Assembly (NCBI RefSeq): GCF_954871325.1
Contig: NC_088779.1
Span: forward strand, 20,028,846 to 20,092,845
Length of the DNA stretch: 64,000 nt
Source of the DNA: Gordionus sp. m RMFG-2023
Taxonomy: Eukaryota > Nematomorpha > Gordioida > Chordodea > Parachordodidae
Reading direction: 5' to 3'
How positions within the stretch are numbered: position 1 is the stretch's first letter; each line of letters opens with the position of its first letter. Positions 13,319 through 45,616 of the stretch are shown one piece after another. The notes beneath the pieces were generated by a model. That model saw nothing but the letters and a program-made list of their open reading frames with translations. It ran no database searches and was not told the DNA's origin. A program made the position numbers and the translations under genes.

Positions 13319-14848
13319 TTCTACCCTCTACAGGAACCCCGCCTAGGTTCTCTTTAGACGTAAATCTTTCGTGTTCAAGGAGTTACCCATCTATTTTGAT
13401 CATAAAATCTGTCATAGTTTCGTCTTGGCAAATGATAGTTATTTTGGTTGTAAAATCTTATCTTGCCTTGCTTCCTCCAAATCTTTAAAAAAAACGGTTT
13501 AGTATGTGATTCGACTTTGTCATCCTTTTGTTAATTATTATCATAATTTGTTATTGAATAATTTTAGAATATATGTATTATTGAATAATAATCGCCGAAT
13601 AATCGAAATAGAATTAATTTAATGAATATCGAATTAGAATAATTGTAGTAGAATAAATTAATCAAATATTGAATAACTAAATAATATGAATTGATTGGTC
13701 GTTATCGCCTTCCATATCTAATATATGATTTCCATATCATTTTCTTAAAAACATTTTTAATTGTTTTACATTTCACAGTTTTATTTAATTTTTTATCAAT
13801 TATACAAGTTTTTATTTCATTATTTTCTTTAATGATTATTTCCTTATTTTCTATAAAGTTTATTTCCTTATTTTCTATAATCATAAATGTTTCAAATTTT
13901 ATTACATAATTTATTTCTTTTAGTTTATAAGAATCTATTTCATTTTGAATATTGGGTTTTAATTCAATATTTTTCAATTTTTTGATACTAAAAGATTTAC
14001 AATTATGATGATCATTTCTTTTATAATAATGTTTTTCTTTATCTAATATTCTATTTTTATAATAATTCTCATTATTAGATTTACTAAAATTTTTATTATA
14101 ACAATTTTCTTTTATTTCTGTATCCGATTTATAATTACATAAATATTTTAATGTACACAATGCCTCATCATAACTTGAATTTAACTCTCTTGGTAAAATT
14201 GCTTTCATGACCAAAAATAAACCATCTGGTAAATTAAATATTAAGCTTAGAGTATTCTTATCACGAAATACTAAATAATCTTCCAATTTGTCTATGGACT
14301 TTGTTTTATTATTATTGTCCCATATAGGTTTATTCATAATTTAGAGATTTATCATTAAAATTTAAATTACTTTTTACTTTTTCAAATTAATCATTACTTA
14401 CATGTTTTTAGAATGAACATAACATTTCAGAAATTTTTTTTATCTAGTTATCTAAGTTTCAGTAGCTAAAATCATATTGTCTATCTAGAAATTTGACTGT
14501 TAATTTATTATTAAGCTAATATTTTTTAAAGTTATCTAAGTATTCATATATGTTCATTATGACTGATTTATATTTAATTTACTCAGTAACTTTCCTTTTT
14601 TTTTTTAACTTGGATTTAGAATATTTTATAAATCATCATTGGTTTTACTACATAGAATTCATAATCTATTGTCTAACTATCATATTGGTTCTTGTATGTT
14701 CATATTATAACAACTCCATTATCCATGATAGCTTCGTCTAGTTTGATATATAGTTTAACAATTCTCCTCATAGTTGATTGATCCATTTGACCTAAATTAT
14801 ATTTAGTAGAAAAAAATAAATTTAACAGATATTCCTCCGCTGCCACCA

Positions 14849-15084
14849 TGTAAAGGTTGCCAGGGATCAAAGCAAGATTAAACAAAATTTTTTATTATAT
14901 AAATATATTTTAAAAATATCAAACTACAATTTAACTCAAAAACTATAATAAATTTATCCTTTATATATACAAAAAATCTATTAAACAATTAAATGAAAAA
15001 ATGGTGTTAATTTAATGAATGTAAGATATAAAAATTTGCGCTAAATAATAACCATTATAATAAAATAATAATCCATGTTCAACA
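14849..15084 (-). repeat. 5' LTR of G2
   Basis: 236 bp, about four differences from the partner LTR, adjoining the primer site and followed outward by GAAAT. Confidence 0.9.
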
Positions 15085-18000
15085 GAAATAGATGTCTAAT
15101 TTTTTCTGTTGTCTATGATTATGAGTAAAATCTTCAGGCATACTATTTTAGATACAATCGTCGACCAAGATCTTATTAAAACACTATGTTAACTTTATTT
15201 AATATGGATAGGGAGTTAATACCATCATTGAAAAATAAGCTCAATCACAAAGAAGATAGAATTTTACCTTGTAAATATATATTACGCTTAATTATATTTT
15301 TTTAATTCACCATATTTTTTTTCATTAATACTTTTAATATTCTGTTGAATATAAATAATTTTAGTTTATTAATTTTTTTTTATATATATCATCGTTTATT
15401 ATACTTTATATTATTCAAAAAAATATAAAAAAACATTTTATTACCTGTACGAAATGTTTCATCATCTTGGAAAAATTATTTTACTTAAAAACTTATATAT
15501 GTTTAAAGTTTATATTCTAAATTTTATTTTATTTAGGTTATATATATACATTTTTAATATTATATTTTAGTATATAAATTATGGAGATTAAATTATTATG
15601 TTGAAAAAGGATTATTTTGAAGAATAAAATTGGTTAGTTCGAACTCTATGCTTAACTATATATTTTTGTAAAAATAACATGTATTAATACCCAATTATTA
15701 TTATTATATGTCATTGATTAATACCGTAATTATTTATTTCTATAACTATATATATTTTTCTTCAAACATTTACAATATATATATATCTTTATATATATAA
15801 ATTAGAATATAAACAACCAAAATAAAAGATTAAGTTACAAAAGTTAATTTACAAAAGATTGAATAATAAAAAGGCGAAATAAAATAAAAGTACATATTAA
15901 AAGAACTAGTTAAATAAGTATTTTTTACAAAATAAAATTAAGAATAATCTACACAATAAAATAAGACGAGGTCAAATCATTATTCAACATTCTCTTTCTA
16001 CTAAAAAGCTTTCCCATAAAATTTTCTAAACTGTCATAGAAAGTTAGTCGTTCAAATAGTTTATCGTTTTGGTTATCAAGTTATTGCATAAGTCATTGTA
16101 ACCGTTGGCTTGTCACAATCGTTGGTTTGTTTAAATCGTAAGCTTGATATTTTTATCGTAAGTTGTCTTCATAAATCGTGATTTTGTCATGTAGCTTGCT
16201 TACTCAGTAGTTTAATTTTCAAAATTATTATTATCATCAGTCAGTCAAATATAAATAATAATTCATCAAGTTGGATATAAGAATAAATGAAGAATGATAA
16301 ATCAATAAGATTGTTATATATTTTTAGCGTTTTCATTTTATTTTATGTGTTTTAGTATTTAATTTATTTTTAAGTTATGTAATCTTTTAAATAAGAGGTT
16401 GTTTAATTCGCATTGGTCTCGAAATCGGTGTTACGTTATTTTTATATTTTTGTCCACACTTCCCTCCTTAAAAGAACCCTTAGAATTAGAGTCATGATTA
16501 ATAAGTGTGTTAAAATAATTACTTATTCTTAATTGATCTAAGTGTCTCCTCAAAATACCTTTCTCTGTCTTAATTTGGAACATCATGTCACTTTCTTTGT
16601 GTGTGACCATGCCTTTACACCATTTTTCATCACCTTGTACTTTACCAAACAAAATCTCCTATGTTAAAGATATAATTGTGTGGTAAAGTAACGTTGATTT
16701 TGTTCTCATTTTCATCCAACGGTTTTTAATATCGCGATTGAACACTCTCTTGGAAGGAGTAACTCCTGTAGTGTCATTACGCGTGTTTCTATAATTGAAT
16801 AAAAATTTGTCAAGTGCAGTATCTAAGTCAATTTTGTTATTCATTTTCATATGTATTTTAAACGTTCTCACAATGCGTTCTACCTAGCCATTGGATTGCT
16901 GGTGATATGCTGTCGTGAGCACATGTTTGATACCATAATCATTGCAAAATTTTTCAAAATCATTACTTGTGAAGTTAGTGCCGTTATCAGTAACTATAGT
17001 TTCCGGTATTCCATATAGTGAAATAGTTTTGAAAATTTCTTTCAAAGTAATATCGGTCGTAATATTTTTAACGGGAACAATAATTGGAAATTTGCTATTG
17101 GCATCGACTATTATCAACCAATTTCTTGTGAAAAACGGACTCGCATAATCTATGTGTATCCTTTCAAATGGTTTGGTTGTCGAAACCCATGGTTTTTGTA
17201 TCTTTTTAGGATTGTCATGATATATATTACAATCGTCACAACTTTTCAACCAGACCTCTACATATAATCTTTGGCTAAGGATGTGATTTTTCCTGCTCCC
17301 AAATGATCTTCATGTAATGACTGTAGTACATTTTTTCTCATAGAAGACAGAATTATGATTTTGTTGCTTTTGTAAAGACAATCCTTAATTCCAATTCAAT
17401 GTTTTTATAGATATTATTCTTTATAGGCACGTTGTTCTTAATATCATTGATGACTTGTTTTAATTCAATATCTTTGAAAGTTTCATAACGTATTTGATTA
17501 AAATTGATAGGTAAATCCTCAAAGTCCTTTATAATTGTGATATTTTCAACAACTTCATCGTGACATTCTTGTGGCAATCTCGAAAGATAGGAAAACATTA
17601 TATTTACCGACTTTATACTTTATATTAAAATCATATCCTCCTAATGTTATATTCCACTTCTGGAGTCTAAAGGATATAGTACTATTGTCTTTAAAACCCT
17701 TGGTGAAGATGTGAACAAGAGGTTTATGGTCAATAATAATTGTAAATTTTGTGCCGATTAAGTATTCCTGGAACCTCTTATAGCGAACATAATAGCGAGA
17801 GCCTCACGCTCAATACTGGTATAGTTCATTTCGGATTTTAATAAGGTTCTCGACGCGAAAGCTATTGGTTTTTCTTTGCCGTCTTTTTCAGTATGAAATA
17901 ATACAGCTCCTAAACCACATTTAAATGCGTCAGTGGAAATTCCTATAGGTAATTCTAAAATAAGTCAAGGCAGGAGGAAGACTAATCAACTTCTTTAGAT

Positions 18001-18810
18001 CATGAAAACTTCTAGTGTTCTAAATTCCAAGCCGACGATTATATATAGAGGATCGGCTATTTCTGCAAAATTGTTCAAAAATTTCTATAGTAGCTAGCCA
18101 TTCCCAGAAATGTTGATAATTAAGCAGCTGATTTTGGTTCTGGGATTTAAATTATTGCTTCAATTTTATCGTGATTAGCATTAATCCCTTTGGCATCAAT
18201 ATCATGACCCTGTAACCTCACTTTAATTTTAAAGAACACACTTTTGTTGAAGTTAGGTACTAACCCAAACGATGATATTCTATCAAACATTTTTTTATGT
18301 TATTTAGGTGAGCTTCATCGTCTTTTCCGGTTATAAGTAAATCATCAATGTAAAATATCATATCTTTCATGTAACCGAAGATTTATTCCATGATCTGTTG
18401 GAAGATAGCAGCTGTTCGTAGATATAATTAAAATATTTCTGCAACTTTTATCAATCGGGACCTGTAAAAAAGCATTTTTAAAATCGATCTTAAATTTATT
18501 TCCTACTAAAAGTTTAGCTATTAGATCATTAATTCGTGGAAGTGGATATCTGAAGTTTTCTAGAGCTGGATTTAGAGTGTTCTTAAAATCAGCGCAGAGC
18601 CTAATGCTCCCATCATAAACACAATAAAACTTTTTTCTTAGAATTGCAGACCTCTAATTTCGATCACTGTATTGGATGTTTCCTCTGATTATTATCATAC
18701 CATGTATTATTTCTACCGTAATTAGATTTATTATTATTGTTGTAGCGGTATTTATTATAATTAGCATGGGATCCTAGAATTATTATTATCGTAATTCCTA
18801 TCATGGTATC

Positions 18811-21721
18811 TAGTGTTGCGTAATCGGCTAATTTTAGCTGACTAAAAACGGCTTAGCCGAGATTTTAGGTGGAAAAATCGGCTAAGCCTAATTAGGTATA
18901 GCCTAAAAATCGGCTAAGCCTAAAAATTGGCTAAGCCTAAAAATTGGCTAAAATAAATTAGTCAAAATTCTGCATCTATGCTTAGCATTAATTATTATTT
19001 TTTTATTTTAGTAAAATAATTTATTTTATTTATATTTAATGTAAATATTTTATTATTATCAACAAATAAAAATGATATGATTTAATATTTTTTATTTATA
19101 TTATTATATTTTGAAATGAAAATAAATTTATTTATTTGATGTTTTTTTAATAAAAAAAATTATATGCTGCTATATTGTAAAAATGTAATATTCTTTATAA
19201 TATAATTTATTAGTGATTTTCACAATCTTATTTGTAAATACATCTTTTATTGAGGAATTATATTGTAAATTTTATTAGATAAATAAACAATCTTTTAGGT
19301 GAAATCTTTTATCATTTTTTTAAAATTATCTATTTATTATTAAATGAGGTGGATTTTATGAAACTTTTTTGATGTTATTTTATATGATCTTTTTAAGGAT
19401 AATATTTTAATGTGACAATTGTCATAATCGTTCTTTTATAAGTTTTTTGAATTTTTTTGAAGAAAGTATGTTAAAATAAGTATTAATAACATGTGTAAAT
19501 ACAAATTTAGTGAAGATGTACCAATGAAAAGTGACAATTGTCATAATCGTTATTTTTAAAGTTTTTCGAATTTTTTTGACGAAAATATGTTAAAATAAGA
19601 ATTAATAACATGTGTAAATATAAATTTAGTGAAGATGTACCAATGAAAAATGACAATTGTCATAATCGCTATTTTTAAAGTTTTTTGAATTTTTTTGATG
19701 AAAATATGTTAAAATAAGTATTAATAACATGTGTAAATATAAATTTAGCGAAGATGTACCAATGAAAAATGACATTTGTCATAATCGTTAATTTTAAAGT
19801 TTTTTGAATTTTTTTGAAGAAAATATGTTAAAATAAATATTAAAAACATGTTTAAATAAAAATTTAGTGAAGATGTACCATAGAAAAGTGACAATTGTCA
19901 TAATCGTTATTTTTAGTTTTTTGAATTTTTTTGACGAAAATACGTTAAAATAAGTAATAACATATGTAAATATAAATTTAGTGAAGATGTACCAATGAAA
20001 AGTGACAATTGTCATAATCGTTATTTTTAAAGTTTTTTGAATTTTATTGACAAAGATATTTTAAAATAAGTATTGATAACATGTTTAAATAAAAATTTAG
20101 TGAAGATGTACTCTAGATAAGCGAGAATTGTCATAATTGTTATTTTTAAAGTTTTTTGACGAAAATAGTTAACTTGCATCGATATTGATTTTAAAATAGA
20201 AAAAAAAGTTTACCCAAATTTTAAACAAGATTGTCTGGTGAAAATTGGTAAAAAAATAATAATTTCTAACTTAGGATTAGATATTATGATATAAATTTTG
20301 CATATTAATTTCTGACCCGATGAACAAATGTAATAAAATGCCAATTTGCTCCTGTTTTTGGGGAAGAATCTATTATTACCATATGTTTTTCTATGGCATA
20401 TACTCAGGCAATTTTAATTTTACATTCTATATTTTTACCCATTTACATCAAAGAAATTTTAAAAATAACGATTATGACAATTGTCACTTTTCTATAGTAC
20501 ATCTTCACTAAATTTTTATTTAAACATGTTATTATTACTCATTTTAACATATTTTCGTCAACAAAAATCAAATAACTTAAAAAATAATGATTATGACAAT
20601 TGTCGCTTATCTAGAGTACATCTTCACTAAATTTTTATTTAAACATGTTATATATACTTTTTAAAATATTTTCGTCGAAAAAATTCAAAAAACTTTAAGA
20701 ATAACGATTATGACAATTGTCACTTTTCATTGGTACATCTTCACTAAATTTATGTTTACACATGTTATTAATACTTATTTTAACATATTTTCGTCAAAAA
20801 AATTCAAAAAATTTTAAAAATAACGATTATGACAATTTTCACTGTCTTCAATAAATTTATATTTACACATGTTATTAATACTTATTTTAACATATTTTCG
20901 TCAAAAAAATTCAAAAAACTTTAAAAATAACGATTATGACAATTGTCAATTTTCTATGGTACATCTTCACTAAATTTTTATTTAAACATATTATTAATAC
21001 TTATTTTAACATATTGTCGTCAAAAAAATTCAAAAAACTTTAAAAATAACGATTATGACAATTGTCACTTTTCTTTGGTACATCTTCACTAAATTTATAT
21101 TTACACATGTTATTAATACTTATTTTAACCTATTTTCTTCAAAAAAATTAAAAAAACTTATAAAATAACGATTATGACAATTGTCACATTAAAATATCAT
21201 CCTTAAAAAGATCATATAAAATCATCAAAAAAGTTTCATAAAATCCACCTCATTTAATAAAAAATACATAATTTTAAAAAAATGATAAAAAAATATAAAA
21301 GATTTCACCTAAAAGATTGTTTATTTATCTAATAAAATTTACAATATAATTCCTCAATAAAAGATGTATTTATAAAGAAGATTGTGAAAATCACTAATAA
21401 ATTATATTAAAAAGAATATTACAATATAGCAGCATATTATTTTTTTTATTAAAATAACATCAAATAAATAATTTATTTTCATTTCAAAATATAATATAAA
21501 TAAAAAATATTAAATCATATCATGTTTATTTGTTGATAATAATAAAATATTTACATTAAATATAAATAAAATAAATTATTTTACTAAAATAAATAATAAT
21601 ACTAAGCATCGATGCAGAATTTTGACTAATTTAATTTTAGCAGATTTATATAGGCTTAGCCGATTTTTAGGCTTAATCTAATTAGGCTTAGGCGTAGTTT
21701 TTAGCCGATTACGCAACACTA
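18811..21721. mobile_element. hAT-type foldback element with satellite arms (FB1)
   Basis: A 2911-bp giant inverted repeat. The ends read TAGTGTTGCGTAATCGGCTA on both strands and are flanked by the perfect 8-bp duplication ATGGTATC (18803-18810 and 21722-21729), diagnostic of hAT-type transposition. Behind the ends lie short AATCGGCTAAGCCTA repeats, then several hundred bp of AT-rich inverted sequence. Each arm then carries about seven tandem units near 119 bp (left starts near 19413, 19532, 19651, 19770, 19889, 20003, 20123; right mirrored from 20474 to 21175). A roughly 300-bp centre separates the arms. No transposase ORF exists, so it would move only in trans. It interrupts the gypsy fossil G3 and is therefore younger. 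Confidence 0.9.
19413..20160 (+). repeat. about 119-bp tandem repeats, left arm of FB1
   Basis: Seven units with a period of about 119 bp. Most begin with the 12-bp perfect palindrome TGACAATTGTCA, followed by TAATCGTTATTTTTAAAG and, later in the unit, AAATTTAGTGAAGATGTAC. The inverted counterpart array occupies about 20460-21190. Confidence 0.9.
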
Positions 21722-22381
21722 ATGGTATCTAAAATTATTATTATCGTAATTCCAATTTCTGTTCCTATTATAATTATTATCTCTATTATAAAAATTTTGT
21801 CTAAAATTATTATTATCGTAATTCCAATTTCTGTTCCTATTATAATTATTATCTCTATTATAAAAATTTTATCTAAAATTATTATTAGGTCTAAAATAAT
21901 TATTATTATCATTCCTGCAATTATATCTAGGAAAAATGTTATCGGGAGTAGATTGGTTAACTAAATCTTTGTGCTCATTATTTTTAAAAACATGCTATAA
22001 AATGCATATTTCAATAATTGGTTCAATAGATAAAAGTTAAAGGGGGGCTGTAGCCTGGTGAAATGATAAATATGGTCATCCACTTATTCCCTACATAATT
22101 TTAGATATAAGCCAGATCTAAAACGCCACATTCTATAAATAATTTTTTTGAAATAAATAACAACATTGAAAATTCTTTAGATGCATTTTTTTTAAATCTA
22201 AAAATATCGTATATATAAAAAATATGTATATTAAAATTTATACTGCATTGTATGCTAGTGTTGAACAATTATTTAGTCATTTGTTATACTTTCGTGGTTT
22301 TAGTTTTGGGGATGACAATTAGGCATATTTTTTTATTGTTGAGAGATACGTAAAAAAAATTATAAGGTAGCGTAATTAGCG

Positions 22382-22781
22382 GGTTAATGATGCTTACTAC
22401 CAAGTGAATGTATGGAAATATTCTAATACCAACCTAATTTGCTAAATACCGACCAAAATTTATTAAAATGTAATAAGACCCTTATTATTTAATATATTAA
22501 TACGGAATCACGTGGTCGAGTCCTGCCTTCTATATATCATCCCCCCAAGGATGGAACCACCAAGTTAGAATAAGAAAAAAAACATGATTATTCCCGGGAT
22601 TCAAACCCGGGAGCATGGGATCAGTAAGCCAAGCTCTTGCCTACTAGGCTATAGAGGCTTTCCAAAAATCACGATTTTTTAAATATATATTATAAATATA
22701 TTTGGTAGTGCCTATCCAAATGAAAAATGATAAAATTCAAATTTGATAGGTAGTACCTTAAGGTAGTAAGCATCATTAACC
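22382..22781. mobile_element. Mutator-type MITE
   Basis: A 400-bp element with perfect 20-bp terminal inverted repeats (GGTTAATGATGCTTACTACC) flanked by the perfect 9-bp duplication TAATTAGCG. Short inverted ends with a 9-bp duplication point to the Mutator (MULE) superfamily. It is non-coding and contains a tRNA-derived SINE. Confidence 0.85.
22480..22664 (-). repeat. tRNA-derived SINE
   Basis: On the minus strand a tRNA-like head carries an A-box-like TAGCCTAGTAGG (22652-22641) and a B-box-like GGTTTGAATCC (22607-22597) inside a perfect T-arm, CCGGG / CCCGG. The acceptor and anticodon arms do not fold, so it is not a tRNA gene. An AT-rich body follows to about 22480. Confidence 0.7.
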
Positions 22782-23369
22782 TAATTAGCGTGGTGCTTAT
22801 TTCTAAAATAATGGTAGCAATAGCGCGCTACTTTTAAAAGTACCTTTTAACAAGATTGTAAATTAGACCCTGTATCATCTTCATCATGCAGGCAAATTTT
22901 TTTTGACCAGCTCCAATCAAGGAACAAGAACAAATGCATTAAGAACTAGCTTAGCTTCTATGGAAACCAATTCTCCCAATGATGAAATGATTATTATTAT
23001 TAAAAATAGTTTTCAATTTACCTACCCTCCCCCATTCTATAAGATAAGAATTGTGTCTAATAAATTATAATAAGCAATTTAAGATATTATTAAAAAAGAT
23101 AAAATATAGGTTTAATATCACAATCTTCTCACCAATTAAAGCTATCATTAAAGACTAATACTAATTATTTGTTAGTTCTAATAAAAAGGTCAATATTACC
23201 AATCATAATTAAGATTAATATATTATATAAATATTATGTAAAATTTATAAAAAAATTAAGGCGCTTTTATATTTTAAATTGTCACAAAAAAAATTTGCCA
23301 TAAAAATAGTATATACAAAAAGATATTTATAAAATTACAGTAAAAAATAGAAGTTAAATAATGCCTTAT

Positions 23370-43574
<20,205 letters not shown>

Positions 43575-43587
43575 TTTTGAAAATACC

Positions 43588-43595
43588 GCGCCAAA
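43588..43595 (-). promoter_or_regulatory. E2F consensus site upstream of MCM6
   Basis: TTTGGCGC on the minus strand, a perfect match to the E2F/DP consensus TTTSGCGC, ending 13 nt before the MCM6 ATG. MCM genes are established E2F targets expressed at G1/S. GC-rich octamers are rare by chance in such AT-rich DNA. Confidence 0.72.
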
Positions 43596-43599
43596 CAAT

Positions 43600-44990
43600 A
43601 TAATAAATAGTGCTTCGAGACACCCGGTCGGTAGATAGAATTATAAATAAAACAACTTTGCTTTTACAAATTTTAGTAATTTATTGGTATTTAGGTATGT
43701 CATATAATATATTTATATGAATTTCCTTGTAATTTATTATTTTTAATACGGGGATTTGAAATAAACTTCTTACGTATTATTTAGACTTATTTTTGATTCG
43801 TGGGGTTCGGAACCGAATAGTAAACTTGATGCTTCCTCATTGCCTTCATTTAATCCTATTACTTTATTTGACCTCATTTTTCTTCATTTCCTATAGTTTT
43901 GAATCTGCTGGAATATAACACAATTTCCCATTTTATAATGCTTCCATATATCTTCGCCTAAACTTTTATTCCGTTTCAAATTCAAAGTTAATATAATCCG
44001 TTTATCCATTATTCTGCACTTAGTTTTAAATTAGTTTTCTACTATAATTGTTTTTTCAAGAATTCAAATGATGTCGAGATTGAAATAATTTTATATTTCC
44101 ATGATCCATCTTTTGAAATTAATATACTGCATAAATATCCTATAAGCAAGAAATTTTATTCATTTTATAAGACAAATTTATCATCCTCCGCGCCCATTGA
44201 ACGTCTTTTTTCTATTGCCAATTAATAAATATTTGAAAATTTTAATCTTTTAAGATATGTTCAAAATTATAATATTTTATTATTTTTATATTAATTCCAA
44301 TAGAACTATAGAGCATTTATATTTTATATTGCCTTTTATTATTTTAATGACTTTTAGCAAAATGAAATTAATTTTTTTAATGTAACGATTTTATAACTGT
44401 TACAAGTTATAAAGAAGTATACTAACAGTTAACTTTTTTTGAGGTACTGAGGAGAGGCTAACTATTATATTTTCCATGAATAACGGTAACTGTTGCATTG
44501 CACGTACTAAACCCTGCCATATTACGTCTCCTCAAAAATAGTATGTATTGTAGTTCTATAAACAAGAATTTTATTAAAAAAATAAAATGATAATAATTTT
44601 TTAAAATAACTCTATATGTGAAATATTTTAGAAAAAACACTTTTTAAGATAAAAATGAAAGCCCAAATTTATTTTTATTATAAAATACCCCTCCCTTCCT
44701 TGAGAATAAAACATGTGGGAACGACCTTCCTCATAGTGCCCCTACCCTAATCATATCAAAATCCTGGCTAAGCTATGTCTATTTTTATCCTGCATTTAAA
44801 ATGAATTAGAAAACGTTAAGCATTGATCAAAATAGAGAATAAAAAAAATAATTTATTGTATAATAAAACAAATCATAACACAAATACTACAATTACATTT
44901 AGAATACCCTCCAATAATTTAGATTTTTTTTTTGGATTCAATTAAATTGATTGTCATAAAGATTATATAAACAAAAAAAACATTCAATAC
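43600..44990. other. intergenic DNA upstream of MCM6
   Basis: AT-rich, with scattered short ORFs without family resemblance. A loose inverted pair (TTTTTGAGG...GAGG / CCTCAAAAATAG) frames about 44430-44540 and may be an eroded MITE. No gene supported. Confidence 0.4.
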
Positions 44991-44999
44991 CACCACAAA

Positions 45000-45400
45000 A
45001 AATATTAATTTAATAATTTAAATTTAAATTTTTTTTATAACAGTACCCCTCTTTCTAGTTCCTGTTGGGAGCCTGTTTAATAATACTAAACAGACTGTGA
45101 TGCTTGTCAAATTCATATGGTAGAAAATTGCTATTTTTAAAAGCAAAAAATATAAATTATTTTTACTAATCCTTATCTTTGATTATAATATGTATATAGA
45201 TAATCATAATATTTGTATATTTCATATTATAAAAACTAAAATCAAAGGAGCGACTAAGAAGTGTGTTTCTTTTTTTTAAATTTGATGCGAGAGCGCGCTC
45301 TTCTTAAAAACTAAATAGCAAAAGCGGGACTACCTTTTTATGAAATAGTAATAGCGGTAGCTAGTTTAATTTAAAAAGGAGCTTATAGTTAGAGGACAGG
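45000..45400 (+). pseudogene. hAT remnant, same family as 26.1 kb
   Basis: Eroded counterpart of the 25.5-26.5 kb remnant. CCCCTCTTTCTAGTTCCTGT encodes a decayed version of the SAPVERLFS region, and AGCGGTAGCTAG / AGCGCGCTC repeats follow at 45250-45380. It shares the upstream segment GATTTTTTTTTTGGATTC with the 26-kb copy. No intact domain remains. Confidence 0.6.
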
Positions 45401-45562
45401 GGAGTTGCTAGCTTTTTACAGTGGGCCTAATACATATATATATTTTTTTGTTTTCATTTGTGACTTTCTGGTCACCCTGAACTTTATATTCTGGCCTTTC
45501 CTTTTTTATATAAAAGAGGGGAACATTCATTCCAACTATTTTATAACGTACATATGCCAAGT

Positions 45563-45616
45563 TCAACTGGTGTTCGGCCAACTGGTGTTCGTCGACTTTT
45601 GCCGAACGCCAATTGG
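45563..45616. other. hairpin with repeated CAACTGGTGTTCG
   Basis: CAACTGGTGTTCGGC is repeated directly after 15 bp, and CCAACTGGTGTTCG (45578-45591) can pair with CGAACGCCAATTGG (45603-45616): a 14-bp stem with one mismatch and one G-T pair over an 11-nt loop. It is more GC-rich than its surroundings. Function unknown. Confidence 0.5.

Larger units (their letters stand above)
13083..15084 (-). mobile_element. compact gag-only LTR retrotransposon G2
   Basis: A 2.0-kb LTR element on the minus strand with 236-bp LTRs at both ends and GAAAT duplicated on either side. The primer site next to the 5' LTR (14848-14837, TGGTGGCAGCGG) is complementary to the 3' end of a tRNA-Leu. The purine tract before the 3' LTR reads GTAGAGGGTAGAA. 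The interior holds one long open frame (14337-13702, about 210 residues), gag-like at its start and very Asn/Lys-rich later; a second gag-like stretch lies next to the primer site. There is no reverse transcriptase or integrase, so it is non-autonomous and depends on a partner. LTRs differ at about 2% of sites, so insertion is fairly recent. Confidence 0.87.
15993..22036 (-). mobile_element. old Ty3/gypsy element G3, split by a foldback
   Basis: Minus-strand Ty3/gypsy remains. Reading down the minus strand: Asn-rich gag/nucleocapsid-like DNA (about 22.04-21.72 and 18.81-18.68 kb), reverse transcriptase (about 18.66-18.0 kb), RNase H (about 17.96-17.6 kb) and integrase (about 17.3-16.65 kb; IDYASPF and VTDNGTNFTSNDF mark the core). 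A purine tract, AGTAGAAAGAGAA, ends at 15993, and a 3' LTR starting TGTTGAATAATG runs from 15992 toward lower coordinates; its outer edge could not be placed. The 5' end is missing. A 2.9-kb foldback sits in the gag region. It is thoroughly decayed, with more than ten breaks, and looks older than G1 or G2. Confidence 0.85.

Noticed and set aside
19412-21190. CRISPR-like array of regular repeats
   Set aside because: Repeats are contiguous 119-bp units without unique spacers, in a eukaryotic transposon with a mirrored copy.
21709-21964. Ile-rich ORFs on both strands
   Set aside because: They are frames across the Asn-codon-rich repeats of the gypsy gag region (G3), not membrane proteins.
22592-22664. 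Possible tRNA gene on the minus strand
   Set aside because: Only the T-arm and box-like motifs are present; acceptor and anticodon arms do not pair, and it lies inside a MITE. Called a SINE head instead.
43575-43598. Longer MCM6 N-terminus beginning FGAVFSK
   Set aside because: It would need a TTG start and overlaps the E2F site; the ATG at 43574 matches the family start.
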